A stretch of DNA of 64,000 nucleotides from Tubulanus polymorphus (taxonomy: Eukaryota; Nemertea; Palaeonemertea; Tubulaniformes; Tubulanidae): positions 7,637,450-7,701,449 of the forward strand of contig NC_134026.1 in the NCBI RefSeq assembly GCF_964204645.1, written 5' to 3'. Each line of letters begins with the position of its first letter. Position 1 is the first letter of the stretch. Shown here piece by piece: positions 1 through 11,100 of this stretch. A program made the translations under genes and the position numbers. The notes below the pieces were generated by a model. The model did no database searches, had not been told where the DNA came from, and saw only the letters and a program-made list of their open reading frames with translations.

Positions 1-521
1 ATCAGGGAATTAATGTGCTCGGTGAATCAACAGAAACATTCCTCATAGCTAGAATCAAGACCTAGTGTGAGGACTTGGCAGTGTTGCTGTGGCGAGCGAA
101 GATCAACTCAGGAATTCCCCATCCGCAGTCCAGATAAGGACCCGTCACCGTGGCAGTGGCAGCAACAAAATGTACTTGAGATATTGCTGTCAAACGCAGT
201 CTCAAATGTTTTGTGACTTTCTCAAAATGTATCAAAAATTTAAGTAATTTTTAGTTCATAAGTCTTCAAATATTCAAAAATGAACAGTTAAAAATTGTTG
301 AAACATGTCGACTCAGCCGTAAAATCAACCCATTCACAGTCCCGAATGTGGGATCATGTCGGGCTTTAGAGAACATAATGCCCCCGAGGTCTTCACATTT
401 ACAGATAAGATTATGTAAGCGTGTCGCGCGTTACACCGGATAGGCACACAATAGAAATATGAGCCGCACGTTCATTTGATCATCACCAATTAAGAGGACC
501 GCTATTGTGAAAATTGACTGC

Positions 522-539
522 GGGAGGAATATTCCTCCC
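522..539. repeat. perfect 18-bp palindrome
   Basis: GGGAGGAAT followed directly by ATTCCTCCC, a loop-free dyad about 420 bp upstream of the HNMT-like start codon. It could be a binding site for a dimeric factor or chance. Nothing else supports a function. Confidence 0.6.
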
Positions 540-603
540 AAGGTCAAACGAAGAGAATTTGACCTTCAGTTCTGATATTCAAAGTATCGACTTCGGAATA
601 TAT

Positions 604-662
604 GTATTTGTGATCGACAGTACAACCATTGACTCAATGGTTGTACTGTCGATCACAAATAC
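604..662. repeat. perfect hairpin, 29-bp arms, 1-nt loop
   Basis: The arms at 604-632 and 634-662 are exact reverse complements around a single C at 633. No flanking target-site duplication or transposon-like terminal sequence is visible. A near-zero spacer with perfect arms looks like a fold-back (template-switch) event rather than a MITE. Similar structures occur at 7563-7601 and 33165-33320. Confidence 0.9.
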
Positions 663-957
663 AGCAGTATAGTCAGTCAGTCAGTATTGATTAGGTTTTA
701 TTTCTACACCGATGACCCACATTTAGCAGCAGAAATTGGAAAAATACATACAATATACTTTAGCTTTTACTATGCTTTTGCTACGTTTTACACGCTGTAT
801 TGTTGATATAAGTTAAAAATACATAAAATGCAATTTGAAAGCTGCCACGCGGTACTACATATTGTATACATAGTCAACTGCACAACCGGTAAACAGTCTA
901 CCACCACAAGACTAATTCTATCTGCGTACTTTTCCAAGTGGATGCATAATAGTGGAA

Positions 958-1872
958 ATGAATGATAGCAACTACAGCCAAGCTTTTAACGTTTTCCGAA
1001 ATTTCTCTAGTGGATTTCTAGGATATTCGGTAAATGGAAAATGTAATAAACTGGCTGAAGCGTTCCGTCGCTGTTACAAAGAATGCCGTGCCGTAGAAGA
1101 CTCCCGTGGATTGAGAATACTGGCAATAGGTCCCGCTCGTGGACATCTGATTGAAGACGCACTGTTTACAGCTTGGAGTGATATTAGAATTGATCGGTTA
1201 GATTGTGTAGAACCAAACACTCATATGTTGATTGAACTGAAAGAACGGATGGGTTTACTGGCCAGTAAGTTTGACTTCTCTTACACCATACACAACCGAC
1301 ACTTCAACTCAGAAGAAAGTCGATCATTTCTGCCGAATAATTTCTACGATTTGTTGGTATTTTCACATGTTCTCTACTATTTTGATGATCCTGGATTCGT
1401 TTTGGAAACTGCCTTGCACGAACTGGCACACAGTAACGGAAGGGCATACACTTCGCTGCATGTGAATAGCAAGTCTACTGAACTAATGCGTGATGAATTC
1501 AAACATATTATACCATCTCAAACGACTGACGAATCGCCACCTAACAGAAACAAAAAAGAATTGTCGATTCTTGACATTCTGGCCGGGACTAAGACTCGAA
1601 TTGTCTCTAAGGAAACAGTGATATACGGTGTTATTTTACATTTAGCGTTGGAACCTGGTGGAGTTTGTATCAGTGAATTCGATAAACAGATTCACCACAT
1701 GGCGGACGGGCTGTTGTCTTATGAAACACAAATGGATATCGAAGATATCGGCAAACTGCCAGGTGAAACGAGAAACAAAATTCAAAATATTATTCGTAAA
1801 TATTCGGTAGATTGTTACGGTTTTCCGATAATTCCCGAACCAACTGAAATAGCACTTATAGCGAGAGAATAA
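958..1872 (+). CDS. HNMT-like: histamine N-methyltransferase-like protein (single exon)
   Basis: A predicted class I S-adenosylmethionine-dependent methyltransferase of 304 residues, close to vertebrate HNMT (about 290), which inactivates histamine in the cytosol by methylating the imidazole ring. The N-terminus has the HNMT-type F-x-V-F-R-N-F motif. The SAM-binding loop follows: ILAIGPARGHLIEDAL at about residues 54-69, with a departure from the usual G-x-G-x-G. Next come an acidic strand, CVEPN, for the ribose hydroxyls (about 83-87), and VFSHVLYYFDDP (about 135-146), matching the post-IV region of HNMT. The ATG at 958 is the first in frame; the reading frame extends two codons upstream only through a GTG. 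There are no introns, whereas vertebrate HNMT has several, so a retrocopy origin is possible. The fold assignment is secure; the substrate is inferred. Confidence 0.8.
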   Translation: MNDSNYSQAFNVFRNFSSGFLGYSVNGKCNKLAEAFRRCYKECRAVEDSRGLRILAIGPARGHLIEDALFTAWSDIRIDRLDCVEPNTHMLIELKERMGLLASKFDFSYTIHNRHFNSEESRSFLPNNFYDLLVFSHVLYYFDDPGFVLETALHELAHSNGRAYTSLHVNSKSTELMRDEFKHIIPSQTTDESPPNRNKKELSILDILAGTKTRIVSKETVIYGVILHLALEPGGVCISEFDKQIHHMADGLLSYETQMDIEDIGKLPGETRNKIQNIIRKYSVDCYGFPIIPEPTEIALIARE

Positions 1873-2011
1873 TCGCCGCCATTTTGTTTTTGTTTCCATA
1901 TTGCTCTTTTTTATTTAATTTATGGGACTGGTTTGATGTACATAAAAGGTTATCAGCATATTTAGAAACATGTTCATTTGCAAGATTGTTACGATGTAAT
2001 AGATAAAGTAA

Positions 2012-2017
2012 AATAAA
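2012..2017 (+). promoter_or_regulatory. polyadenylation signal AATAAA
   Basis: An AATAAA hexamer 140 bp after the stop codon of the HNMT-like gene, in an AT-rich stretch. It is the only canonical hexamer soon after that stop. Confidence 0.5.
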
Positions 2018-2400
2018 TCGTAATCATATAAAATATACCCCTTATATTTTATATTTTTCATTTAAAGTTCACTAGCGGTCAGTCGCCTTTTTATTATCTC
2101 TCGGATGGGTTTGAACCCTGGTGGGCCTCTTCGGGGGCTTCTCTTTTAAAGCTTAGATCCGTGGATTCGAACCCTGGGGCTTGGAGTGGTTGGTTAACGA
2201 TATCGATACATGTATTAGAAATTACAAGCTTTTGCTACAAGCGCAAAGAGTAGGTTCATCATGTAAATGAGTGGAAGATTAAAACCATTCACCAGATGAT
2301 GCTACTTTGTACATTTATAGTTTCATCAGGTAAATGATTCAAGTCAATGGAGAAGAAACAGTATTATACAGCATTATGGGGAGAGTGACACTGATTTAAA

Positions 2401-2619
2401 GGAGGTGTGCGAATTAGGCTGATAAGTGTGGATGAATAGGTAAAGCAATGATCAGAAAAGTTCTGAACGATAGACGCGCTTTGTAAAAGTTTCAGGAAAT
2501 GTTAATTGTTCAAGGTGTATCAACTGAAGAATCTGAATCGCTATGTGACCCGAGCGGGGATGTTTGGAGTGTTATGACAATAGCTAAACATACTGTTGAT
2601 ATCCTTGCAAATAAATCAG
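2401..2619 (+). pseudogene. decayed copy of TYMP exon 6
   Basis: This stretch aligns base for base with TYMP exon 6 (7898-8125). A deletion of about 14 bp lies near its start. Further in, the codon for Ile in the intact exon reads TAA, followed by AAG TTT CAG as in the intact exon. The second half still encodes [16 protein letters not shown] and VDILANKSG, and the splice donor GTACGT at 2620 survives. Intron sequence after the donor (CAGATTCATCACAAACAAAG, then GAGATGGTTGTCCAA) also matches the start of TYMP intron 6, so the copy arose by DNA duplication and not from mRNA. A receptor gene follows, as after the real exon 6. Confidence 0.9.
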
Positions 2620-3199
2620 GTACGTTTAACCAGATTCATCACAAACAAAGATTTATGAGATGGTTGTCCAATCCCATCCATTAATTAAGATACGGATGGG
2701 ATTGTCTTACTTACAAATAAGAATCCATTGTGATATATTTCTGTCCTGACTTGACAACGAATTTTGAACTCGTGTAAACATTTTCCAACCTGTTCAGATG
2801 TTTTACTATGAAATATTTCACCATTTACAATAAATTCTTGTACAACGTTTATTTATATCTAATTTAGTGACATATATATTTTACACGATATTAGACTCTC
2901 ATTCAATTTGTGAGAATTGATTTTCTATTCGCTGTTAACAATACATCTCAGAAATGAATTGTAGCTGTGATAATGGTTTCTTTATTGTAGATTAGAATTA
3001 ATTTTCCGATTCGCGAGAAGACACGGTCAGTTCCAGAACATTCTCAGACAAGTCAGTATACTATCAGTCACTGATTATTGAGATTTTCCATTTGGGATGC
3101 GAACGATGAATTGTGAGCATCAGTAAATAATAAATGGCTTTGATTTGAATCAGTCTATTACATCCAATCCATACCTTCAACGGTTGATTATCGTGATTC

Positions 3200-4153
3200 A
3201 TGAATTCTACTCAAATGCCGACTGATCGAACATTTCCCAGTAACACTCTCATCATGTCTTTAGCGAACAAGTCTGGAATCTACCGCACTGTGTTATTGGT
3301 CATTCTGCCGGGCTTATTCCTGTTTGGAGCGTTTGGAAATTCAGCTACTTTCCTGATAATGATAAGTCGTAGATTCTACAGTTTATCTTACGCTAACTAT
3401 CTTATCGTTTTGACGCTGAGTGATTCTATGTGCTGCATCAATTATACACTAATGCCTGTTTTAAAGTTTCTTCTCTTGCACGTTAAAGATGGTCCTATAT
3501 TCATCCTGAATTCACTGATCAGTTGTAAAATGTACGGATTTGTTATGACGCTTGCAGTAATCAATAGTGCGTGGTTAATAGTAGCAATATCTCTAGAACG
3601 TGCGGCAGTTGTGCTCTTCCCGTTCACATCTCGTTTGATATGTACACCGAGATTCGCTAGGTTTGTTATATTGATAATTATTGCAGTGAATTCACTGATT
3701 CTATATCTCACACCTGCTTTATCGATGCATGTTTTCGACAAGTTTTTTGGATGTTACTATAAATTAATTGACCAAATGACATATTTTGCGGTATTTGTAA
3801 TCTACGTTGTCATTCTGCCATTATCTTTGATTCTAATATCAAATTCTGTTATTATAGTTCAGTTAATATTCAGAGGTTCAAAAAGGATTTCGGCTGATCA
3901 GAAAACTACGAAATCAAAACGTACAACAATAATGCTTGTAACAGTTTCACTCGTATTTGCAATATGTACACTTCCAACCACTATTACCTTATTTATACAA
4001 GTTTCCCCTAAACAAAGAGAATTTCTATACGAGTTTTTCACTCAGTTTGAAATGTGTAACTATGTGGTAAATTTTTACATTTATCTTTTACTGGGACGAG
4101 AAATTCGTGAATATTTCTGCATGAAAATATGCTGTAGAAATTCAGTCAAATAA
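3200..4153 (+). CDS. rhodopsin-like GPCR, array copy 1
   Basis: A complete single-exon seven-helix receptor of 317 residues. It has an N-terminal N-S-T glycosylation site, TM1 with the G-N pair (GNSATFLIM), TM2 with the conserved acidic residue (VLTLSD), a Cys at the top of TM3 and one in loop 2 (FGCYY). TM3 ends [12 protein letters not shown], so the usual D/E-R-Y is E-R-A. TM6 lacks C-W-x-P. TM7 reads [16 protein letters not shown], a variant of N-P-x-x-Y seen in FMRFamide/GPR139-type peptide receptors. The closing basic stretch and Cys pair could be palmitoylated helix 8. It lies directly downstream of the decayed TYMP exon 6. The ligand is unknown; a peptide or chemosensory role is inference. 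Confidence 0.9.
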   Translation: MNSTQMPTDRTFPSNTLIMSLANKSGIYRTVLLVILPGLFLFGAFGNSATFLIMISRRFYSLSYANYLIVLTLSDSMCCINYTLMPVLKFLLLHVKDGPIFILNSLISCKMYGFVMTLAVINSAWLIVAISLERAAVVLFPFTSRLICTPRFARFVILIIIAVNSLILYLTPALSMHVFDKFFGCYYKLIDQMTYFAVFVIYVVILPLSLILISNSVIIVQLIFRGSKRISADQKTTKSKRTTIMLVTVSLVFAICTLPTTITLFIQVSPKQREFLYEFFTQFEMCNYVVNFYIYLLLGREIREYFCMKICCRNSVK

Positions 4154-4299
4154 CCAGTGATTTCAAATTTGATTCACTTGATACAGCTTTAACCCGTATT
4201 TACTGAAGACTGGTTACAGGAACATTCATTAAATTAAATTTTACTGTTAATTTGTCCAACTCCAAAAATATAAACCTTCGCACAATTAAGATTTTTGTG

Positions 4300-4520
4300 A
4301 TTTCACGGTACATCGATACACTGATGCCTATTTTACCGTTTGTTCTCTTCCACGTTAAAAATGGTCCTATATATTCATCATGAATTCACTGATCAGTTGT
4401 CAGTTCTATGATTCCTTTTTGGCACTTGGTGGCAATATTTCGTAGTTAATAGTACTAATATCTCTAGAACGTGCGGCAGTTAACTATTGTGTTTTTCCCG
4501 TTCACATCTCTATGATGCAA
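4300..4520 (+). pseudogene. GPCR remnant (TM2-TM3 part)
   Basis: Sequence matching the array receptors from ACACTGATGCCTATTTTA through the loop before TM3 (AATGGTCCTATA, GAATTCACTGATCAGTTGTC) to TCTCTAGAACGTGCGGCAGTT and CCCGTTCACATCTC. Small insertions and deletions break the frame. The start codon and the C-terminal half are missing. Confidence 0.85.
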
Positions 4521-4944
4521 TATTTAATACATACAACTGAATGAAGATCCGCAGTTGAAATTCTGTTAAAAATACGTAGCAATTGATTTCAAGTTTGATT
4601 CAGGACTTGATTCCAAATATCTCGATTAGAATTTGACTCCAAAATTGAAATTCATGCCGTTGCTGTCGTTAAATGGGAACCGGGGAACTGTGAAACATTG
4701 GAACTGTGGATCTGTGGAACTGAGGAACTAGCGCGTGGTGAGCTAAGATAATGGAGTTGTACTAGAGACCTCACTGTTTATTCGATATATCGATTTGATA
4801 AAATAAAAAGTGACGGAAAAATTAAAAAAGATTTGTATATTTGCGATGGGCACCAGATGGTAGACAGCGGTGACTGCTGAACACACCATAGTGTAGGTTT
4901 TACATTTATGATACAGGATAGTATATTTCAGTTGGTAAAGCAAG

Positions 4945-5125
4945 ATGCCTGCAACTGACGGTTTTGAACCATTTAACACTAGTCTAATGGACCACGAAGA
5001 TGCTGCTGTCATGGTTACACAGACTCTGATCGATAAGAAGAAAGATGGCGAAGAACTTGATGAAGATGAGATTCATTTCTTTGTGAAAGGAGTCGTTGAG
5101 GAAGAGATACGTCAATCACAGCTAG
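4945..5125 (+). CDS. TYMP: TYMP exon 1
   Basis: Starts at the ATG in CAAGATGCC and encodes the N-terminal helical domain, including the stretch [20 protein letters not shown] typical of the family. Ends in phase 1 at the donor GTAAGA (5126). Confidence 0.9.
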
Positions 5126-8100
5126 GTAAGATACAGTTGGTTAGTATTCCAGATTTAACATGTGTTCAGGACTTCACCTTTTCATTTCGCAGTCACCTTC
5201 CAAATTTTTATTGAAATTGAACTAAATACACCAGACATTAAAAATCAGTTCACTATAAAAACCTGATCGTCCACAGTTCATATATGTTCAGTATCTCACC
5301 CAAGACATTCCTGTTACAGCAGATGTTTAATCAGCATGTTTTCACAAACTTATCGTCAACGCTTCACAGTGTACCGAACTACACCGGAGATTCTGATTAA
5401 AAATGAATGGGATACCGGCAAGGCTATTGAGGGAAGCGAGGATTCAGCGATAATCCGCCAGGATCGCTAGTGGCACTGGGTTACCGCGCTTCAATTTCTT
5501 CTACATTTCAATAAACTTCGAGTCAAGTTTTCTGATTAGTAAATCAATTTTCAGTGAAATCAATACCATATACTGAGAGAGAAAGGAAATCTTATATCAA
5601 TTCGATGACTCGTTTGATAATTTCCGGATTTGGAAGCCTAAAAATAATGTTCAAAATTCATTGAAAATGAACTGATTTTCACCACGAGTAACCCAGTGTT
5701 TTGTTGCGCCATCTGGTGTTGCCGGTATCCCATTATGAACACCAGAAATTAGACATTTAATGAGCACATTTCTTATGTATTTCATCGGCAACCCTATTGA
5801 TTTACAACCTATTCGACATCATTGCTAATATGAATGGTTTCAGGAGCAATGTTAATGGCTATATATGTGAAAGGTATGACAGTACGGGAGACTGTGCATC
5901 TAACTAACCAGTTCATGCATTCTGGTGCTCTGTTAACCTGGCCCGACGACTGGAGGGATCTTGTAGTAGATAAACACAGTACTGGAGGAGTTGGAGATAA
6001 AGTCAGTATTCCACTGGCTCCTGCTCTTATCGCATGTGGACTAAAGGTAAGGAATCTTACGAGGACCCAATAGTTCCAGAAATAATGAGGATATTTATTC
6101 AGAAATAGATTAACATATGGATTGAAATCTTATAATGGGCTGAATCCAAGGTGAAAATCATTGCCCAGGCGTCAGTTGCATAGTCAAGACCATTCTAACC
6201 TTAATTTGGTTATAGAACTAATCTAACACATTAGGGTGTCTTAAGGGGAATATAGAAACATCAATATCAATATCTTAAGGACATCAGTAGCTGTTCCTAG
6301 GTCCTTCAATTGCCAATTTAACATTCCAAAGAAACTCACTATGGAATCGATTCTGTAATGGTGAACGAAATGAGCAATTTTGATTAACGTTATCTCTATG
6401 TTTCAGGTGCCGATGATGGCAGGACGGAGTTTGGAACATACAGGAGGCACTATAGATAAACTGGAATCAATACCGGGATATAACCCAGATCAGAATATTT
6501 CGTCGATGGAAACATTGTTGGGAACAGTAGGTGGTTGTATAGTCAGTCAAACTAAACAACTAAATCCAGCTGATCGTATTTTCTACGCAACCAGAAACGT
6601 TACATCAACGGTAGCGAATATTCCTCTAATCGTGGGTTAGTGATTATATGCGCTTGTGGCAATAGCTATTATTTGTAATGAAGACTAGTTAAGCTACTTA
6701 TTTGTCTTAGCACGCCTGATTAGACAGTAGGTTAACACGGCTCCTCTACAACTATATCACTTAATAAGAAAAGTCTCTTTACAGCTTCAATCGTGTCTAA
6801 GAAAGCTGTTGAAGGGATCTCGTGTTTAGTTCTCGATGTTAAGTTTGGGACTGCTGCCTTCATGAAGACTAAAGAAAATGCTTTACGCCTAGCCAAAAAT
6901 ATGGTCAGTCACTAATGTCCATACAAAGGCTTTTATTCAGCAAAAACATAGCTTGACCGGTCATTACACCTAACTGATCACTAGCCACACACTTGACCGG
7001 TTACCACAGCTAAATGGGCCACCACACCGACCTGAAAAATTTACAAACTCCGCCATTCACAACCGTTCTCTGGTCTTGTGGTGTGCATGCTCAACTGGCA
7101 TGTTTGAGGCCCAAGATCGAATCTACTAAGCTTATGAGCCAGGACTAGAGTTATTTTGATGAGCAATAGCTTTGCAAGGATGATGCCATCTTTTGTTGAA
7201 ATTCATCTAATTGTCGAATAAAGAACTGCCATTGAAAACTTAAGCCCACGAGACTGAAATTTACATGGAATTAAATTGAACAGGTCTAACTGTGAATATA
7301 AATTCTATCTATTTTTGCAGGTAGAGGTGGGAAAAGGTCTTGGAATGAAGATAGCAGTTTGTTTATCTAGAATGGACCATCCTATCGGGTTTATGGTTGG
7401 TAATGCACTGGAGATCGAAGAATCAATACAATGCATGAAAGGCGAGGGACCCGATGATCTAGATCAACTTGTAGTTGCACAAGGTATTATAAGAATACTG
7501 ACTTCATTATTCAGTTTCGCAGTTTTTCTATACTTCTAAGATCAGTCGAAGCTCAATTGGCCCTACGAGCAATTATCTGAACTTCAGATAATTGCTCGTA
7601 GATTGGCCTATGCGAAAAGTTGACGTAGAGCCAAATGTTTGGCCGTAGAGTCATATTTTGACTGAGAACAGTGGAACTGGTTTCAGGCGGTAGTTAAGTC
7701 CAAAAGTGGTCTTAAATCTTAAGACTGGTCGTAATGTTGTTACATTGGCTATATAACTAAGTAAGCCTTAGACTTTTCTTAGTTCAATGCCGTGGACTGT
7801 TTTACAATTCCATGATTTGAAACAAATGTCATCAACAAACAAGTCTTGTAATATGTCAACATTTTCATACAAGTAGTCATTCTGCGATGTTCAACAGGCG
7901 GTGTGCTGCTTTATTTGGCGAATCAGGCTGATAGTGTGGATTTGGGAAAAGCAATGATCAGGAATGTTCTGAACGATGGAAGCGCCTTGATTAAGTTCCA
8001 GGAGATGTTAATTGCTCAAGGCGTATCAACTGAAGAATCTGAATTGCTATGTGACCCGGACGGGGATGTTTGGAATGTTATGACAAAAGCTAAACATACT

Positions 8101-11100
8101 GTTGATATCCTTGCAAATAAATCAGGTACGTTTTTAAGGTGGCTATAGAACCAAATTCATCACAAACAAAGATTTCCCCAGTATGAGATGGTTGTCCAAC
8201 CCCATCGAGCCACGGCTCAGATGTGATTATCCCGCTTTATTTGATGTGATATTGTGAGACATGGGTTTAATTTGCATCACTCTAGATATAGAGTAAGACC
8301 ACACCTGAAACAGTAAATTTTTGTGGATTGTGAATTCTACTGAGATGTAGATCGGTCGAACGTACAGCAGCTACATTGTTCTCATCACTGTTGTGCAGGG
8401 AATCTATCTATCTGGAATCTACCGTAATAAACAATGTACTTGAGAACTCCTAGCTACTGTTGTGGTTGGATAATGCACCGTTGAAATTAAGACATTTGTT
8501 TTCCCTGTATAGAACTGATAAAATATTTTCCAACCTGTTCAGATGTTTTAATATAGAATTATGCATTTCACCATTTACAATGAATAACAATTTAATCAAA
8601 TTAGTATTTTACACAATGAAAAACTTTCACAAAATCTGAGTAAATTGAGTAAGATTTCTGAGAATTGATTTTTCATTCGATGTTAACAATGATTCTTACG
8701 AATGGATGGAAACAGTAATAAAGACTAATGATATCGTTATATTAAAGTTGAATTGATTTTCCAATATCCGAGAAAACCCGGTCAGTTCAAGAACATTCTC
8801 AGACAGTTACTCCGCTCTCAAACAGTCGGTACACCCTCAGACAGCACAGTTGGTACACTCACATGATCCAAGGGAATCATGAATTCTACTCAGATTCAAA
8901 TCGGTCGACCTTATAACAGTTACATTCTGCTCATGTCTGTGGTGAACAGGTCTGGAATCTACCGTACTGTGTCACTGGTCATTCTGCCTATTTGGTTCCT
9001 GTTAGGAGTCTCTGGAAATTCAGCTACTTTTCTGATAATGATTAGTCGCAGATTCCGTACTTTGTCTTACGCAAACTATCTTATCGTTTTGTCTCTATGT
9101 GATTCCATATATTGTATCAATTTTACTCTGATGCCTGTTTTACAGTTTGTTCTCTTGCATTCTAAAACAGGTCCTATATTCATGATGAATTCACTGATTT
9201 GTTGTCAAATCTATGATTTTGTAATGGCACTTGCATGCTGCAATTATGGTTGATAGTGGCAATATCTCTGGAACGTGCGGCAGTTGTGCTCTTCCCGTTC
9301 ACATCTCGTTTGATATGTACACCGATATTTGCCAGATTAACTATATTGATAATTACTGCAGTAAATGTAGTGGTTATAAATCTTTTATCTACTTTGTCGA
9401 TACATTTTCCCGACCAGTTTTTTGGATGTTACTATGAATTAGTCGACCAGATAAATTTGTTCTCCGTAATTGTCGTTCACATTTTCATTCTACCGTTATC
9501 TTTGATCCTGACATCAAACTCTGTTATAATAATTCAGTTATTCAGGGGTTCAAAAATGGTTTCATCTGATCAGAAAACTACAAAATCTAAACGTACAACA
9601 ATAATGCTTGTAACAGTTTCATTCGCATTTGCATTATTTACAATTCCATCCACTATTACTACATTTTTACCAATCTCACCAGAACAAAGACATTTCCTAT
9701 ATGACATTTTCAATCAGTTCTTTATGTGAAACTATGTGGTAAATTTCTACATATATATTTTACTGGGACGAGAAATTCGTGAATATTTCTGTATGAAAAT
9801 CCGCTGTAGAAATACAGACAAATAACCATTGATCTTCAAGTTTGATTCAATCTTTAAAACTTGTTGAATCTATTCTAATCTTCTTGTTATCTTTCTCAAA
9901 ATCTTAAATATCAAAATATATATATAAAATTGAAGTATCAATTGAAAGTAAGAGTATCTCAAGAACCCTTCAAATTTTCCATGTGACTTGGAGGACCGTT
10001 TAATAAATATAGCCAAAGATCATCAAGATTTTCAAATACTAGTACAAGGAGTTCGCTTTCAAAAAGCGAAATTGAATCAGGCATAAGCTTAGTTTGTGGA
10101 TTAGGAGCATATCTTTAAAAAGGAAATACTCAAAAGAGTCATCATATACACCTAGAAATTATGGGGTCAATTCGTATGATTTTTAAAATTTTGACTCCAG
10201 GTCCTAGAAATAATCTAAGGTTACTTACAACTTAAATCCTTCAAATGAAATGGAAAATTACCCGATCAAATAAGATGGTGTGTGTGCGTGCGCGCGTGCA
10301 TGTGTACTAGATTTGAACTCGGGACGTCGGTATCCGTAATTTTGTCCAACTCCATTGAGCCGCGGGTCAGGTGTGATAGTACTGCTTTTATAGGTAGGAA
10401 TTCATTGTGATATCTGTGTTTGTGCTCGATTTTCCCGATTAAATAGGTGTTTTACTACTAGCTATTTCACCATTTACAATGAATTCTTGTATAGTATAGC
10501 GGGTAACTATATCAAATTTAGTGACATTAAATATATTTCACAGAATAATAAACTTTCACAAAATCTAAATAAATTGTGTAAGATTTCTGAGAATTGATTT
10601 TTCATTTGATGCGAACAATAAACCTTACAAATGAATTGTAGCTTTGATACATCAGATAGTATTAAAACTTCAATAATATCTTTATATTAATACATAAGTT
10701 TCACTTTATTTGCCTCGGTCAAATTGATACATTCAGTCCACACTTTCAGTCAATTAATACACTCTCAGACAGTCGGGACACATCAGACTGTCAGTCCAGG
10801 CCACGCTTTCAATAGTTGATTGTCATGAATAATGAATTCAACTGAGATGCAGATCGGGCGAACTTATCAGGGTAACATTGTTCTCATGTCTGTGGTGAAC
10901 AGGTCTGGAATCTACCGTACTGTGTCATTGGTCATTCTGCCTGTTTTGTTCGTGTTTGGAACGTTTGGAAATTCAGCTACTTTCCTGATAATGATAAGCC
11001 GCAGATTCCGCAGTTTATCTTACGCTAACTATCTTATCGTTTTGTCGCTGAGTGATTCCATGTCCAGTATCAATTATACACTGATGCCAGTTTTACAGTT

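Larger units (their letters stand above)
1..950. other. non-coding 5' flank of the HNMT-like gene
   Basis: I see no open reading frame with protein-like composition here. The stretch holds two palindromes (522-539 and 604-662, listed separately) and presumably the promoter of the gene starting at 958. No TATA box is obvious. Confidence 0.5.

Noticed and set aside
2095-2200. Two GGTTTGAACCC / ATTCGAACCC words suggesting tRNA T arms
   Set aside because: No cloverleaf can be drawn on either strand.
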